Assembly (NCBI GenBank): GCA_010692645.1
Contig: JAAHGS010000021.1
Coordinates: 1-64,000, forward strand
Origin: Symploca sp. SIO2E9
GTDB lineage: Bacteria > Cyanobacteriota > Cyanobacteriia > Cyanobacteriales > Coleofasciculaceae
Direction of reading: 5' to 3'
Length of the DNA: 64,000 nucleotides
Of this stretch, positions 17,667 through 25,870 are shown one piece after another. The notes under the pieces are model-generated. The model was not told where the DNA came from. It was given only the letters and a program-made list of their open reading frames with translations, and did not search any database. Both the position numbers and the translations under genes were made by a program. Position 1 is the first letter of the stretch; each line of letters opens with the position of its first letter.

Positions 17667-18101
17667 GTGATCTGCTCTAAATTAACTAAAAGCACTGTGG
17701 AAATTCCTAACTTGACACGAGCCCCCTTGGATAACCAGCTTGCCCAACCCGAAGTTATAGTTCGTCAGATTACCTTGATGGTAATCGTGATGATGCTGGT
17801 TATTTCTACAGGAATCCTAGGCTGTCACCTGCTTCGGGTTTCAGACCCCTATGTAAAAAGTGTCTTGTCGCTCAAGGGAAATTCAGAGCAAGGCCATGCT
17901 ATGTTCCAAATCAACTGTTCTGACTGTCATGGCTTACAAGGACATGGTAAAGTTGGACCAAGCTTGACAGGTATCTCTAAACGTAAGTCCAAGATTGATC
18001 TTATTCATCAAGTAACAGACGGCAACACACCGCCAATGCCAAAATTCCAACCTAGCCCTCAGGAGATGGCAGACCTTTTGAGCTACTTAGAGGAATTGTA
18101 G
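17667..18101 (+). CDS. cytM: Cytochrome cM-like membrane-anchored c-type cytochrome
   Basis: This is a small monoheme cytochrome with one N-terminal membrane anchor. CytM is known from most cyanobacteria, where it modulates photosynthetic and respiratory electron flow. The anchor is at about residues 32-56 (QITLMVIVMMLVISTGILGC). The heme site is CSDCHG in FQINCSDCHGLQGHGKVGPS, and the distal methionine lies in PPMPKFQPSPQEMADLLSYL. The GTG at 17667 is the farthest start; a second GTG at 17697 gives a length of 134, closer to the family. The last 50 bp overlap the convergent glycosidase gene. Confidence 0.88.
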   Translation: MICSKLTKSTVEIPNLTRAPLDNQLAQPEVIVRQITLMVIVMMLVISTGILGCHLLRVSDPYVKSVLSLKGNSEQGHAMFQINCSDCHGLQGHGKVGPSLTGISKRKSKIDLIHQVTDGNTPPMPKFQPSPQEMADLLSYLEEL

Positions 18102-19011
18102 GTGCTTGGTAAGCGTTAGCGTAAAATCCTAAATGGTTGGCAATAGGACGCTCATTCATTGGCAATTTGTTTTGAATAGGAGAATTTAATAAGGTTGAGC
18201 CATTAGAAGTTGCCATTACCAGTGTGCTTGAACCACCACCATCAAGGTTGAGAGCTGTATGAGCACCTAGTTCTCTGACAATCTCTGTTAACTCAAGCAT
18301 CGTCACTCCCTCACTGTAGAACGGCTGCTTGCCATCGACTACAATCAACCACAGTTTATGCCCCTCTTCGTTGAGGGCCACTGCAGCACGCGCATAAGGT
18401 TTATCTTTCGCTGAGCTTTGGGCTAATTTTACAGGAATGCCATCCTTGAGTAAAATCTGATTTCCGGCAATTGCCATCTGAGTCCCTTGAGGACAATCTC
18501 CACTCTCCAAGATTTGAGCGCGATTGTTGTTCACAAAGCACAAGACAGGCCAGCTTGCCTCTGCAGAAGAATATTGATCTCCGTTGGAAATTGCTTGTCC
18601 GACTAAGTTAACGCCATCGCCACTGTGAGGATAATAGTCCCAGGGGGAATTTTCCCGGAAGGGATAGAAGAAGTTAGCATTCATTGCCAACTGTACCTGG
18701 AACTCCCTAACAAATTCTGAGGTGGTTCGTGCTTGGGATTGTTCGTGTTCAAGAGTTGTTTTAGCTGGCGTGACTAGTACCCTTACTCCTGGCTTTGTCA
18801 AGTCAACTGCAATCAGATGAATAATCTGAGGGCGCGGTGTTGAGTGAACCTGACGTTGATAAACAATGCCGTCAAACAAAACTCGTTGTTGGTTGGTTGA
18901 GGGGGGACGTAGGAAAAATAGCCTGCTGTAGAGTATTAGTGGCAGTAAAAATAGAACAGTAACCACACCTAGACCCAATCGCTTGCTATACACTTGGTAT
19001 CGATGCTTCAT
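18052..19011 (-). CDS. Phosphodiester glycosidase (NAGPA) family protein
   Basis: The domain is related to mammalian N-acetylglucosamine-1-phosphodiester alpha-N-acetylglucosaminidase (COG4632). Bacterial members are linked to exopolysaccharide or cell-wall sugar turnover. The 319-residue protein has an N-terminal signal anchor (residues 10-33, LGLGVVTVLFLLPLILYSRL). Family blocks are AMNANFFYPF, VGQAISNGDQY, LWLIVVDGKQPFYSEGVT and the signature NLDGGGSSTLV. It should face the periplasm. Its 3' end overlaps the convergent cytM gene by 50 bp, so the two mRNAs are partly antisense. The substrate is not known. Confidence 0.85.
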   Translation of the reverse strand: MKHRYQVYSKRLGLGVVTVLFLLPLILYSRLFFLRPPSTNQQRVLFDGIVYQRQVHSTPRPQIIHLIAVDLTKPGVRVLVTPAKTTLEHEQSQARTTSEFVREFQVQLAMNANFFYPFRENSPWDYYPHSGDGVNLVGQAISNGDQYSSAEASWPVLCFVNNNRAQILESGDCPQGTQMAIAGNQILLKDGIPVKLAQSSAKDKPYARAAVALNEEGHKLWLIVVDGKQPFYSEGVTMLELTEIVRELGAHTALNLDGGGSSTLVMATSNGSTLLNSPIQNKLPMNERPIANHLGFYANAYQAPTIPLSSSKGLPSPEG

Positions 19012-19139
19012 TGCTAGATTTGTGCGACAGTAATTGCCTCTGGCTCAATAACAATTATAATTTATAGCTAAGACTAGTAAGTTGGCAATCAGCCTGCTCC
19101 AGAGTCAGAATTATTAGCAACTATTTCCTATACTTAGTT

Positions 19140-19958
19140 ATGACCGATTCATCCCCTGTTAACTTTGCTAACCAGGACTTGCGTAATCGCTCTTTCTATG
19201 GTCAGAACTTAAAAGGTGCCAATTTCATCAGTTGTGATCTTCGCGGTTGTGATTTTAGTTATGCCCAATTGCAGGGGGCCAATTTTGAGCGAGTCAGAAT
19301 CGGTCAAACCAAACTAAAACTAGTTACTGCTGTAGCGGTAGCTGTTGGAATTACGTTATTAGATGCCCATGCTATTAGTTTAATGATCTTCGGTATCTTG
19401 GGAGTTACCCCGCAAGAATCAACCTTGGCTTATGCGATCGCTTTATACATAATTTTAGCTCTAGCTGGGGTTAGTGCCGGAGTTAGGGGCTTAATGAAGA
19501 CTCAATCAATGCTTGGGCGTATGGTTACAGCAGTTTCTGCTGCGGCATCTGGAGCTTTGCTGGGTTTTTTTTATGGCGGCAGTACAACCAACAATAATCC
19601 ACAAGTAGCAACTACAGCGGCGATAATTGCCGCTGTAGTTGGAATTTTAGCTAGTGAGAAAGCCAGAGGTAGATTTGTCGTCGTGGCGATAGCCGTAGCG
19701 GGGGCAATTGCAGCCTATGGCTTTACATTCTTAGCGGTAGGGACATCAAGTGCGTTTTTGAGTGTACACAAAGTAAGTTGGGGAGTACTCTGGAGCATTG
19801 TTGCTCTCAGTCAGATTATCCTTACCCTGAGAGCTTTTACTGTGAGTTTTAAAGAAATTAGAGCTGCCTGTAGAACCTCTTTCAGAGGTGCGAATTTAAG
19901 CAATGCGAAGTTTGAAGAAGTCAGACTAGGGAATACTGATTTTTCTGAAACCTTGTGA
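19140..19958 (+). CDS. Pentapeptide-repeat membrane protein
   Basis: This 272-residue protein has pentapeptide repeats at both ends and membrane spans between. Residues 6-52 carry A(N/D)LxX-type repeats (NFANQDLRNRSFYGQNLKGA). About six hydrophobic segments occupy residues 62-235. Residues 242-272 resume with FRGANLSNAKFEEVRLGNTD. Pentapeptide repeats fold as a right-handed quadrilateral helix and are abundant in cyanobacteria; their roles are mostly unknown. Both repeat blocks would face the same side if the number of spans is even. I cannot assign a function. Confidence 0.8.
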   Translation: MTDSSPVNFANQDLRNRSFYGQNLKGANFISCDLRGCDFSYAQLQGANFERVRIGQTKLKLVTAVAVAVGITLLDAHAISLMIFGILGVTPQESTLAYAIALYIILALAGVSAGVRGLMKTQSMLGRMVTAVSAAASGALLGFFYGGSTTNNNPQVATTAAIIAAVVGILASEKARGRFVVVAIAVAGAIAAYGFTFLAVGTSSAFLSVHKVSWGVLWSIVALSQIILTLRAFTVSFKEIRAACRTSFRGANLSNAKFEEVRLGNTDFSETL

Positions 19959-20026
19959 CATTAAACTTGGGGATAAAAGTGGAGTATTTGACAGTTAAAC
20001 TCCTCAGGAAATTGTTGTTTTTTTAA

Positions 20027-21136
20027 TTAAATTCTAGTAAAACGAATGGTCGGTCTTTTTCTAGTATATGTGTTGCTTTGATACATCCAGTAGTAAATTG
20101 AGGAGAAGAGGACAAACACAAATAAAGAGGAATAGATTACCGTGGTGTTTATAGGGATAAGCAGCATGGAACTAACTAGTTCTATTAAAATCAACCCCAG
20201 GAGTATTTTGACAACCGTTTTCCGCTTAAATAAGCTGAATATAATCGCACCTGCAGGTGCACCGACTACAACCACAGGTACAGCTGCTAGCCAATAACTA
20301 AGCACAGGTTCAACAAAGTCACCCACGAAATATTTGTGCAGAATAAAGCCCACGACGGCATTAATAGCCATCAAAATGACAGAAGTAGGCGTACTAATCT
20401 TTTCTGACAGGCCAAATAACACAACCAATACAGAAAAAGCAAAAATATCCATACCACTGCCAACTAAACCGCTAATCATGCCCCCGAATAGTCCCACTGC
20501 CAGTGCAATTTTTCGTTCTCGTTTTCCCCAAGAAGGAATAGCAAAATTTCGTTTTCTCCCAGTTCGATTTAATACCAACAAAATCACAGCAAAGCTAGTG
20601 ACCATCATCGTGAAAGAAAACTTGACTACAGTTGGAGGTAAAATGGGAGCTAACAAGACTGAGCCAATGATAATCCCTGGGATACCTCCCAAACTTGCCC
20701 AACGAATGAACCGCCACTCAACTTTAGTACCCATAGCCACAATGGTCAATGAAGCTGCAGTCATACCAATAGTTTGAATAGCTAAAGAGAATACCTTAGC
20801 CTCGTGTGGCGGTACGTGAAGCACCTTAGTAAAAACTGGAAAGGCAACTGCTCCCCCACCCATACTGGTGCCACCAGCAACCATGGAGCCAAAAACCATA
20901 GTTAAAGCAGCTTCCCAGTTAGCACTCATAATCGAAAATGCTGTACTTGGACCGACTAAAGTTAACCATAGAATCCAAACAACCACAGCAGATAGCAAAC
21001 TAACACGAATAAAGCGTTGAGAAAGCAAATTCTTGTTAGTCAGGCAAAGCATTTTATCAATAAATTTAAGTATTTTTTTGATTGTGCTTGGTTCTGTTTG
21101 CCAATTTTGTTGTTTCTGAAGCATGCTTTTTCTCAT
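20027..21136 (-). CDS. TauE/SafE family sulfite or organic anion exporter
   Basis: This integral membrane transporter of the TauE/SafE (DUF81) family has members that export sulfite, sulfoacetate or other small anions. The 369-residue protein has about eight predicted spans. Two related halves carry the family glycine and proline motifs, for example GSMVAGGTSMGGGAVAFPVF and LFGGMISGLVGSGMDIFAF. A hydrophilic basic N-terminus of about 40 residues precedes the first span and could be trimmed: the ATG codon at residue 29 is a candidate alternative start. The substrate is not predictable. It is monocistronic, between the pentapeptide gene and the halogenase-like gene. Confidence 0.87.
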   Translation of the reverse strand: MRKSMLQKQQNWQTEPSTIKKILKFIDKMLCLTNKNLLSQRFIRVSLLSAVVVWILWLTLVGPSTAFSIMSANWEAALTMVFGSMVAGGTSMGGGAVAFPVFTKVLHVPPHEAKVFSLAIQTIGMTAASLTIVAMGTKVEWRFIRWASLGGIPGIIIGSVLLAPILPPTVVKFSFTMMVTSFAVILLVLNRTGRKRNFAIPSWGKRERKIALAVGLFGGMISGLVGSGMDIFAFSVLVVLFGLSEKISTPTSVILMAINAVVGFILHKYFVGDFVEPVLSYWLAAVPVVVVGAPAGAIIFSLFKRKTVVKILLGLILIELVSSMLLIPINTTVIYSSLFVFVLFSSIYYWMYQSNTYTRKRPTIRFTRI

Positions 21137-21383
21137 GTAGTTGAATGTCTTGATTTCTTAGAAAGTTTGCTCTGATCAAGGATTGAAATTGCCAGAATAC
21201 GAATCTACAGCAATTGATAAAAGCTATCTTCCTCTGGGTCAGCTAAACTAAGCATGCATGTCTTAGAATTACATCAGTGCTTCAGATTACCATATAACCT
21301 CAAAATAAGGAAAACAGCTTTAATAAATGCCGAGTAGTTATTGCTAATGAACCACGCATTTAGGATAATTTCGTTCTGGATTA

Positions 21384-21427
21384 CAGGACTTTGGCAAAAA
21401 TTAAATCTTTAATTCACCAAAGTCCTG
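21384..21427 (-). terminator. Inverted repeat downstream of halogenase-like gene
   Basis: Perfect 11-bp arms (CAGGACTTTGG and CCAAAGTCCTG) enclose a 22-nt AT-rich loop. It lies about 77 bp after the stop codon of the minus-strand gene at 21504, a fitting place for a transcription stop. Confidence 0.5.
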
Positions 21428-21503
21428 CTGATTATAGTTTTGAGGTCAAATTAATCGGTAAGCTTAGAAATCCCCACCATCAATAAGCTTGAATTAACTC
21501 AAT

Positions 21504-22970
21504 CTATTTAACAAACCCAAACAAATTGATTAGACCTTGGGAAAAGTTTTTTCCAAAACTCCCGATTCCTGATTGCCGACTTCCAACTCCTACCAGAACT
21601 TTATCCTCTACTTTCGCATCCGTAGGAAGTGATTGTAGGAAATCATCTACAGGGGTAAGGTTAGCTAGATCTGCGGCTCTATAGTGATTATCTGGATAGA
21701 TGGGGCAATCATAAACCATATCAAAAGGCTTCTTGAAAGTTGCCCATTCTTCTTTAGAACGGAGGTACTCCATGACAGGCTGGTCTTGATCAGCCCAGAA
21801 ATCCCCAGCAAAGGTCTGTAGTACAAAGCGGAAACCGCCTGGTAGCTCTAGACCCATGCGATTCATGTCTCTGTCGAACTCGTAGTAGAAAGCGTAGACC
21901 ACTCGGAAGTAAGAGTCGTAACCTGTCTTGCAGAAGTTGTCAAAGTGCTTATATGCTTCCTGTTCATCCTTGCCCTTGGAAATGTCGAGAATTGCCTCAG
22001 CTGCTTTCATTCCACAGGTCATACTGAGAAAAACTCCTCCAGAAAATAGAGGATCTACGAAGCAGGCAGCATCGCCAACCATAAAATATCCAGGACCGGC
22101 AAATTGCTCTGTATAGTAACAAAAATCCAGTTCTACTTTCGGGTTCTCAAAGGTTGGAGTTGCGCCTTCTATAGCCTGTTTGATGCGGGGAGCCCGGTCT
22201 GTATGCTTTTTAAACATGTCTTTCGGATTGCTCTGTTTGAGCAAACTTAAGGGCATGACAGCTCCAACGCTGAACACGTCTGCTTCAATGGGAATACCCC
22301 AGAGCCAACCTTCTTTATGTGAGCTGAAAATTACATCTCCTTGAACACCTGGATTGTTTTCTGGAACCACATCTGTAAAGTGCTGATAGACAGCAACATT
22401 TTCCAGTTTGTGATTCATGATTCTGTGGTTGAAATGCTTGGAAATTAACCCAGCCCGACCACTAGCATCTACTACATAAGGAGCTCTGGCTTCATGCCTT
22501 TGACCTTGATATTGATATTCGACTCCAGCAACTCTTTCGCCATCGAATAAAATCTTCTTAACATCTGCTTGCTGTAGTACTTTAGCACCTGTATCCCTAG
22601 CATGGTCAAGTAAGACTTTGTCAAAACGGGCGCGATTAAGGTTGTATGTACGCTTGCTTTGCCCTTCTGCTAAGTTGCTGAAGTTCTGCCGCCTCAGGTC
22701 ATCGTTGTGTGTAGCAAAGAATTCAACTCCAGACTTCCGCACGAAATGAGCTTCCTGAACTTTTTCAGAGACGCCCATCATCTCCAGCAGTCTAGATAGG
22801 TAAGGAACCATAGATTCGCCGATATGAAATCGGGGAAAATTGGCTTTTTCTAATAACAGGACTGAGCGACCTTCTGATGCTAGTTTATAAGCCGCACTTG
22901 ACCCAGCTGGACCTCCACCAATAACAATTGCGTCGAACGATTCATATTGCCCTGAACCATTAAGTGTCAT
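21504..22970 (-). CDS. Flavin-dependent halogenase-like FAD oxidoreductase
   Basis: The 488-residue FAD protein has the dinucleotide motif AIVIGGGPAGSSAAYKLA (residues 14-31) and a second flavin motif MVGDAACFVDPLFSGGVFL. Three halogenase hallmarks appear. WLWGIP at 222-227 fits the WxWxIP signature that blocks monooxygenase chemistry. K79 in VRKSGVEFF falls where the catalytic lysine of tryptophan and pyrrole halogenases lies. FVDPLFSGG resembles the halide-site loop. These enzymes use FADH2, O2 and chloride or bromide to make HOX, which the lysine delivers to an aromatic substrate. A geranylgeranyl-reductase-like oxidoreductase is the alternative. It is divergent from a quinone-handling gene set, so a phenol or quinone substrate is a reasonable guess. 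Confidence 0.75.
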   Translation of the reverse strand: MTLNGSGQYESFDAIVIGGGPAGSSAAYKLASEGRSVLLLEKANFPRFHIGESMVPYLSRLLEMMGVSEKVQEAHFVRKSGVEFFATHNDDLRRQNFSNLAEGQSKRTYNLNRARFDKVLLDHARDTGAKVLQQADVKKILFDGERVAGVEYQYQGQRHEARAPYVVDASGRAGLISKHFNHRIMNHKLENVAVYQHFTDVVPENNPGVQGDVIFSSHKEGWLWGIPIEADVFSVGAVMPLSLLKQSNPKDMFKKHTDRAPRIKQAIEGATPTFENPKVELDFCYYTEQFAGPGYFMVGDAACFVDPLFSGGVFLSMTCGMKAAEAILDISKGKDEQEAYKHFDNFCKTGYDSYFRVVYAFYYEFDRDMNRMGLELPGGFRFVLQTFAGDFWADQDQPVMEYLRSKEEWATFKKPFDMVYDCPIYPDNHYRAADLANLTPVDDFLQSLPTDAKVEDKVLVGVGSRQSGIGSFGKNFSQGLINLFGFVK

Positions 22971-23080
22971 AAAAAACCTCAGAAAAAATGCTAGTATTGT
23001 CAGTGATTGTGTATTTTAAAATCTACAAAAACTGACGGTTAACTTAACTCAAAAAAAGTTTAATTACTTCACATAAAAAA

Positions 23081-23094
23081 AGTCAAATAGTTTA
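23081..23094 (-). promoter_or_regulatory. Mirrored -35/operator block, halogenase side
   Basis: On the minus strand this reads taaactatttgact, including the -35-like TTGACT, about 110 bp before the halogenase-like ATG. With one more base it forms a 15-bp block that occurs perfectly inverted at 23277-23291. A spaced -10 (such as TAAACT, 18 nt away) is plausible but weak. Confidence 0.5.
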
Positions 23095-23276
23095 TTCTTA
23101 TAATTTTAATAATTATTAACTAAATGGGTGTTTTTTAGTTAAAATAAAGATTAAGTTAAGTGCAATTATGCTCTCAGAGAATTAACAAGATTAAAATTTT
23201 ATGTATTGATTGGATATTACTTTAATAGTGATATACGAAAACGAATTAATATAAAAAAACTATTGTTTTATAAAAT

Positions 23277-23319
23277 TAAACTATTTGACTTATGATTGCT
23301 TCCTTAATAAAATTGGATT
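23277..23319 (+). promoter_or_regulatory. Promoter of SDR-azoreductase operon with shared block
   Basis: TTGACT (23285-23290), 17 nt, then TAAAAT (23308-23313) make a good sigma-70-type promoter about 60 bp before the dehydrogenase ATG. The -35 lies inside the 15-bp block taaactatttgactt, which is repeated in inverse orientation at 23080-23094 in front of the divergent gene. The shared block suggests one regulator for both directions. Confidence 0.6.
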
Positions 23320-23372
23320 GTGACAATAGCAGGAAATAATATCCTGTTTTGTAAGCTAAAAGGACAATCATC

Positions 23373-24122
23373 ATGTCAAGACTAGAGGGTAAAACAGCAC
23401 TAATTACTGGCGCTACGAGTGGTATCGGTCTAGCGACAGCTAAACTCTTTCACAAAGAAGGAGCGCGCCTCGTGATTACCGGACAGAATCAAGAGCGCCT
23501 CAATCAAGCTGCTCAGGAATTGGGGAGTGAGACGCTTGCCATTCGCGTCGATGTCCGCTCACTGGCTGATATCGAAACCATGGTAAGCAAGATCGAATCT
23601 CATTTTGGTAGTCTTGACGTGCTTTTCGTCAATGCAGGTATCGCTAAACTCGGACCGATGATTGATGCTAGTGAAGAACTCATTGATGAGGTTATGAGCA
23701 TTAACTTCAAAGGTGCCTTTCTTACTATCCAGAAGGCAGCCACGATTATGCACAATCAAGGCAGCATTGTTCTCAATACCTCAGTCAATAACCAGATGGG
23801 GATGGCAAATTCTAGCATCTATGCAGCCTCTAAAGCAGCGCTGCGTTCACTGGCACGGACGCTTAGTGCAGAGCTGATTGAGCGTGGTATTAGGGTAAAT
23901 GCAGTTAGTCCTGGTCCTGTGATGACTCCAATCTACGGAAAACTGGGTGTACCACAGGAGCATCTCAATGAGTTTGCAGGGCAGCTTCAGCAGCAGATCC
24001 CAATGAAGCGATTCGGTAATCCCGAAGAAATCGCCAAGGCAGTACTGTTCTTAGCTAGTGACGATTCATCCTTTGTGCTCGGAGAAGAATTGGTAGTTGA
24101 TGGAGGTTGGACTGAGCTGTGA
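23373..24122 (+). CDS. Short-chain dehydrogenase/reductase
   Basis: This is a classical NAD(P)-dependent SDR of 249 residues. The cofactor motif is TGATSGIGLATAKLF (residues 14-28), with NAG in FVNAGIAKLG. The catalytic serine (LNTSVNN) and YxxxK (YAASK) are in order, followed by VNAVSPGPVMTPIYGKLG and the C-terminal FVLGEELVVDGGWTEL. Close relatives are annotated as glucose or 3-oxoacyl reductases, but the substrate cannot be read from sequence. It heads a run of redox genes transcribed away from the halogenase-like gene. Its last 4 bp overlap a GTG that may start the azoreductase frame, so coupling is likely. Confidence 0.93.
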   Translation: MSRLEGKTALITGATSGIGLATAKLFHKEGARLVITGQNQERLNQAAQELGSETLAIRVDVRSLADIETMVSKIESHFGSLDVLFVNAGIAKLGPMIDASEELIDEVMSINFKGAFLTIQKAATIMHNQGSIVLNTSVNNQMGMANSSIYAASKAALRSLARTLSAELIERGIRVNAVSPGPVMTPIYGKLGVPQEHLNEFAGQLQQQIPMKRFGNPEEIAKAVLFLASDDSSFVLGEELVVDGGWTEL

Positions 24123-24178
24123 AGCAGTTGTGGAAGGGTGAAAGGGGAGGCAATGTCATCACTGCAGAACCCAACACC

Positions 24179-24790
24179 ATGATTACACCAAATCTTCTCA
24201 GGATTGATGCCAGTGGGCGTTATCACCAATCGATGAGCCGTCAGCTTACCGATTACCTAATCGACCATCTTCAGCGACTCTATCCAGATGCAAGGGTGAT
24301 TACACGTGACCTTGCTCAAGGATTGCCATATCTCGATGAGGAGATGATCATTGCCTACAATACTCCAGAAGAGAAGCGCACGAGCAATCAAAAGGAGCTT
24401 CTTCAAATATCTGACGAATTAGTCGAGGAACTGAAAGTTACTGATATTCTAGTCATAGGCGTGCCGATGTACAATTTCACGATTCCTGCTACGCTTAAAG
24501 CCTACTTGGATTTAGTTGTCCGTTCCCGCCTTACCTTCCGTTATACCGAGAATGGTCCTAAAGGACTTTTGTCAGATAAGAAAACCTATATCTTAGCTAC
24601 GACTGCTGGTACAAAGCTTTTCGGACCACTCGATTATATGTCCGATTACTTGCGGCACATTCTTGGTTTCATGGGCATTCACGATGTAGAGATTATTGCT
24701 GCTGATGGTCTCATCAAAGGCGGTGAGGGAAAAATTGCTGCGATATACAGGCAAATCGATACCCTGATCACAGAATTCCAAGCCTTATAA
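24179..24790 (+). CDS. FMN-dependent NADH-azoreductase / quinone reductase
   Basis: This is a flavodoxin-fold enzyme of the AzoR/NQO type that reduces quinones and azo compounds by two electrons, avoiding semiquinones. Evidence is LLRIDASGRYHQSMSRQLTD near the start, VIGVPMYNFTIPATLKAYLD (the FMN-binding loop) and RSRLTFRYTENGPKGLLSDK. The start chosen is the ATG at 24179, matching where family members begin. The open frame extends to a GTG at 24119 that overlaps the SDR stop and has GGGGAGG within it, so a longer form with 20 extra residues is possible. The product fits a quinone-detoxification or quinone-tailoring role with its neighbours. Confidence 0.9.
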   Translation: MITPNLLRIDASGRYHQSMSRQLTDYLIDHLQRLYPDARVITRDLAQGLPYLDEEMIIAYNTPEEKRTSNQKELLQISDELVEELKVTDILVIGVPMYNFTIPATLKAYLDLVVRSRLTFRYTENGPKGLLSDKKTYILATTAGTKLFGPLDYMSDYLRHILGFMGIHDVEIIAADGLIKGGEGKIAAIYRQIDTLITEFQAL

Positions 24791-24938
24791 ACTGAATTTG
24801 CTCCTGAGTCAATTAGACATCAACTATTATCTATTATCCCGAGAGACTTTCAAGAATGCTTAGAGTCGCCATTACTGGGTGCATTTGGTGAAACCTATAA
24901 GTTATAGAGTTCGCATTTGAAGTTTAAGGATTTAAGTT

Positions 24939-25835
24939 ATGGCTGTAGAGAAAGCTCTCAAAACTCAAAAGGGTGCCGATACTAGTTGTACTCGTCCGGT
25001 GGTTTTGAGTGTCCAAGGGCTACTGACCTCGGATGGTGATGGAGTCAAGTTGAGGCGGTTCATTGGTTCGTCAACTTTGTCTATGCTCGACCCATTTCTT
25101 TTGCTCGACGCCTTCGATTCCGATGAACCCCGTGATTATTTAGGAGGGTTTCCAGAGCATCCTCACCGGGGTTTCGAGACAGTCACCTATGTTCTAGCTG
25201 GGCGCGTACGTCATCAGGATAATAGGGGAAACAATGGCGTGATTGAGGCTGGTGGGGTGCAATGGATGACAGCAGGGCGAGGCATAATTCATTCCGAGAT
25301 GCCTGAGCAACACAATGGGCTGCTATCAGCTTTTCAACTCTGGGTGAATCTACCAGCTGCTCAAAAGATGAGACAACCCCAATACCAAGAGTTCTCAGCT
25401 GCACAGATTCCGGTAGAATATGGTCTCGACGGCTCTGAAGTAAGGGTTATAGCTGGTGAGACTAGCACCGGTACTATCGGTCCAATTAAAAATGTGCCCA
25501 CAGAACCAATCTATTTCGATGTTGCTGTTAGACCGAGAGGCTCATTTGTGGAAGCATTACCACCAACTCACAACAGCTTTATTAGCGTTTATGAAGGTAG
25601 TGTTGTGATTTCAGGTGGTAGTTTTGGGAGGGACAAAGTTGTTGAAGCAGGAACTTTAGCAGTTCTCGGTGCAGGCAATCACGTTCATGTTACTAGCAAG
25701 GATACAGGTGCAAAATTTCTGTTGATTGCTGGTAAACCTCTCAATGAGCCGATTGCTCATGGTGGTCCGTTTGTTATGAATACAAGGGCTGAGGTTATGC
25801 AAGCTTTCCAAGATTTCTGGGCTGGGCGCTTCTGA
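24939..25835 (+). CDS. Pirin family bicupin
   Basis: Pirins are iron-binding bicupins; bacterial members include quercetin 2,3-dioxygenases and regulators of metabolic enzymes. The 298-residue protein carries the signature HPHRGFETVTYVLAGRVRHQ with the metal-ligand histidines, then AGGVQWMTAGRGIIHSEMPE supplying the last His and Glu. The C-terminal pirin_C half includes YEGSVVISGGSF. The intact ligand set suggests oxygenase or metal-dependent activity on phenols. It follows the azoreductase by 148 bp and precedes the glutathionyl-hydroquinone reductase by 35 bp. Confidence 0.92.
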   Translation: MAVEKALKTQKGADTSCTRPVVLSVQGLLTSDGDGVKLRRFIGSSTLSMLDPFLLLDAFDSDEPRDYLGGFPEHPHRGFETVTYVLAGRVRHQDNRGNNGVIEAGGVQWMTAGRGIIHSEMPEQHNGLLSAFQLWVNLPAAQKMRQPQYQEFSAAQIPVEYGLDGSEVRVIAGETSTGTIGPIKNVPTEPIYFDVAVRPRGSFVEALPPTHNSFISVYEGSVVISGGSFGRDKVVEAGTLAVLGAGNHVHVTSKDTGAKFLLIAGKPLNEPIAHGGPFVMNTRAEVMQAFQDFWAGRF

Positions 25836-25870
25836 TTGCTATTTTTAATTGTGAATTAAAGGGAAAAAAC

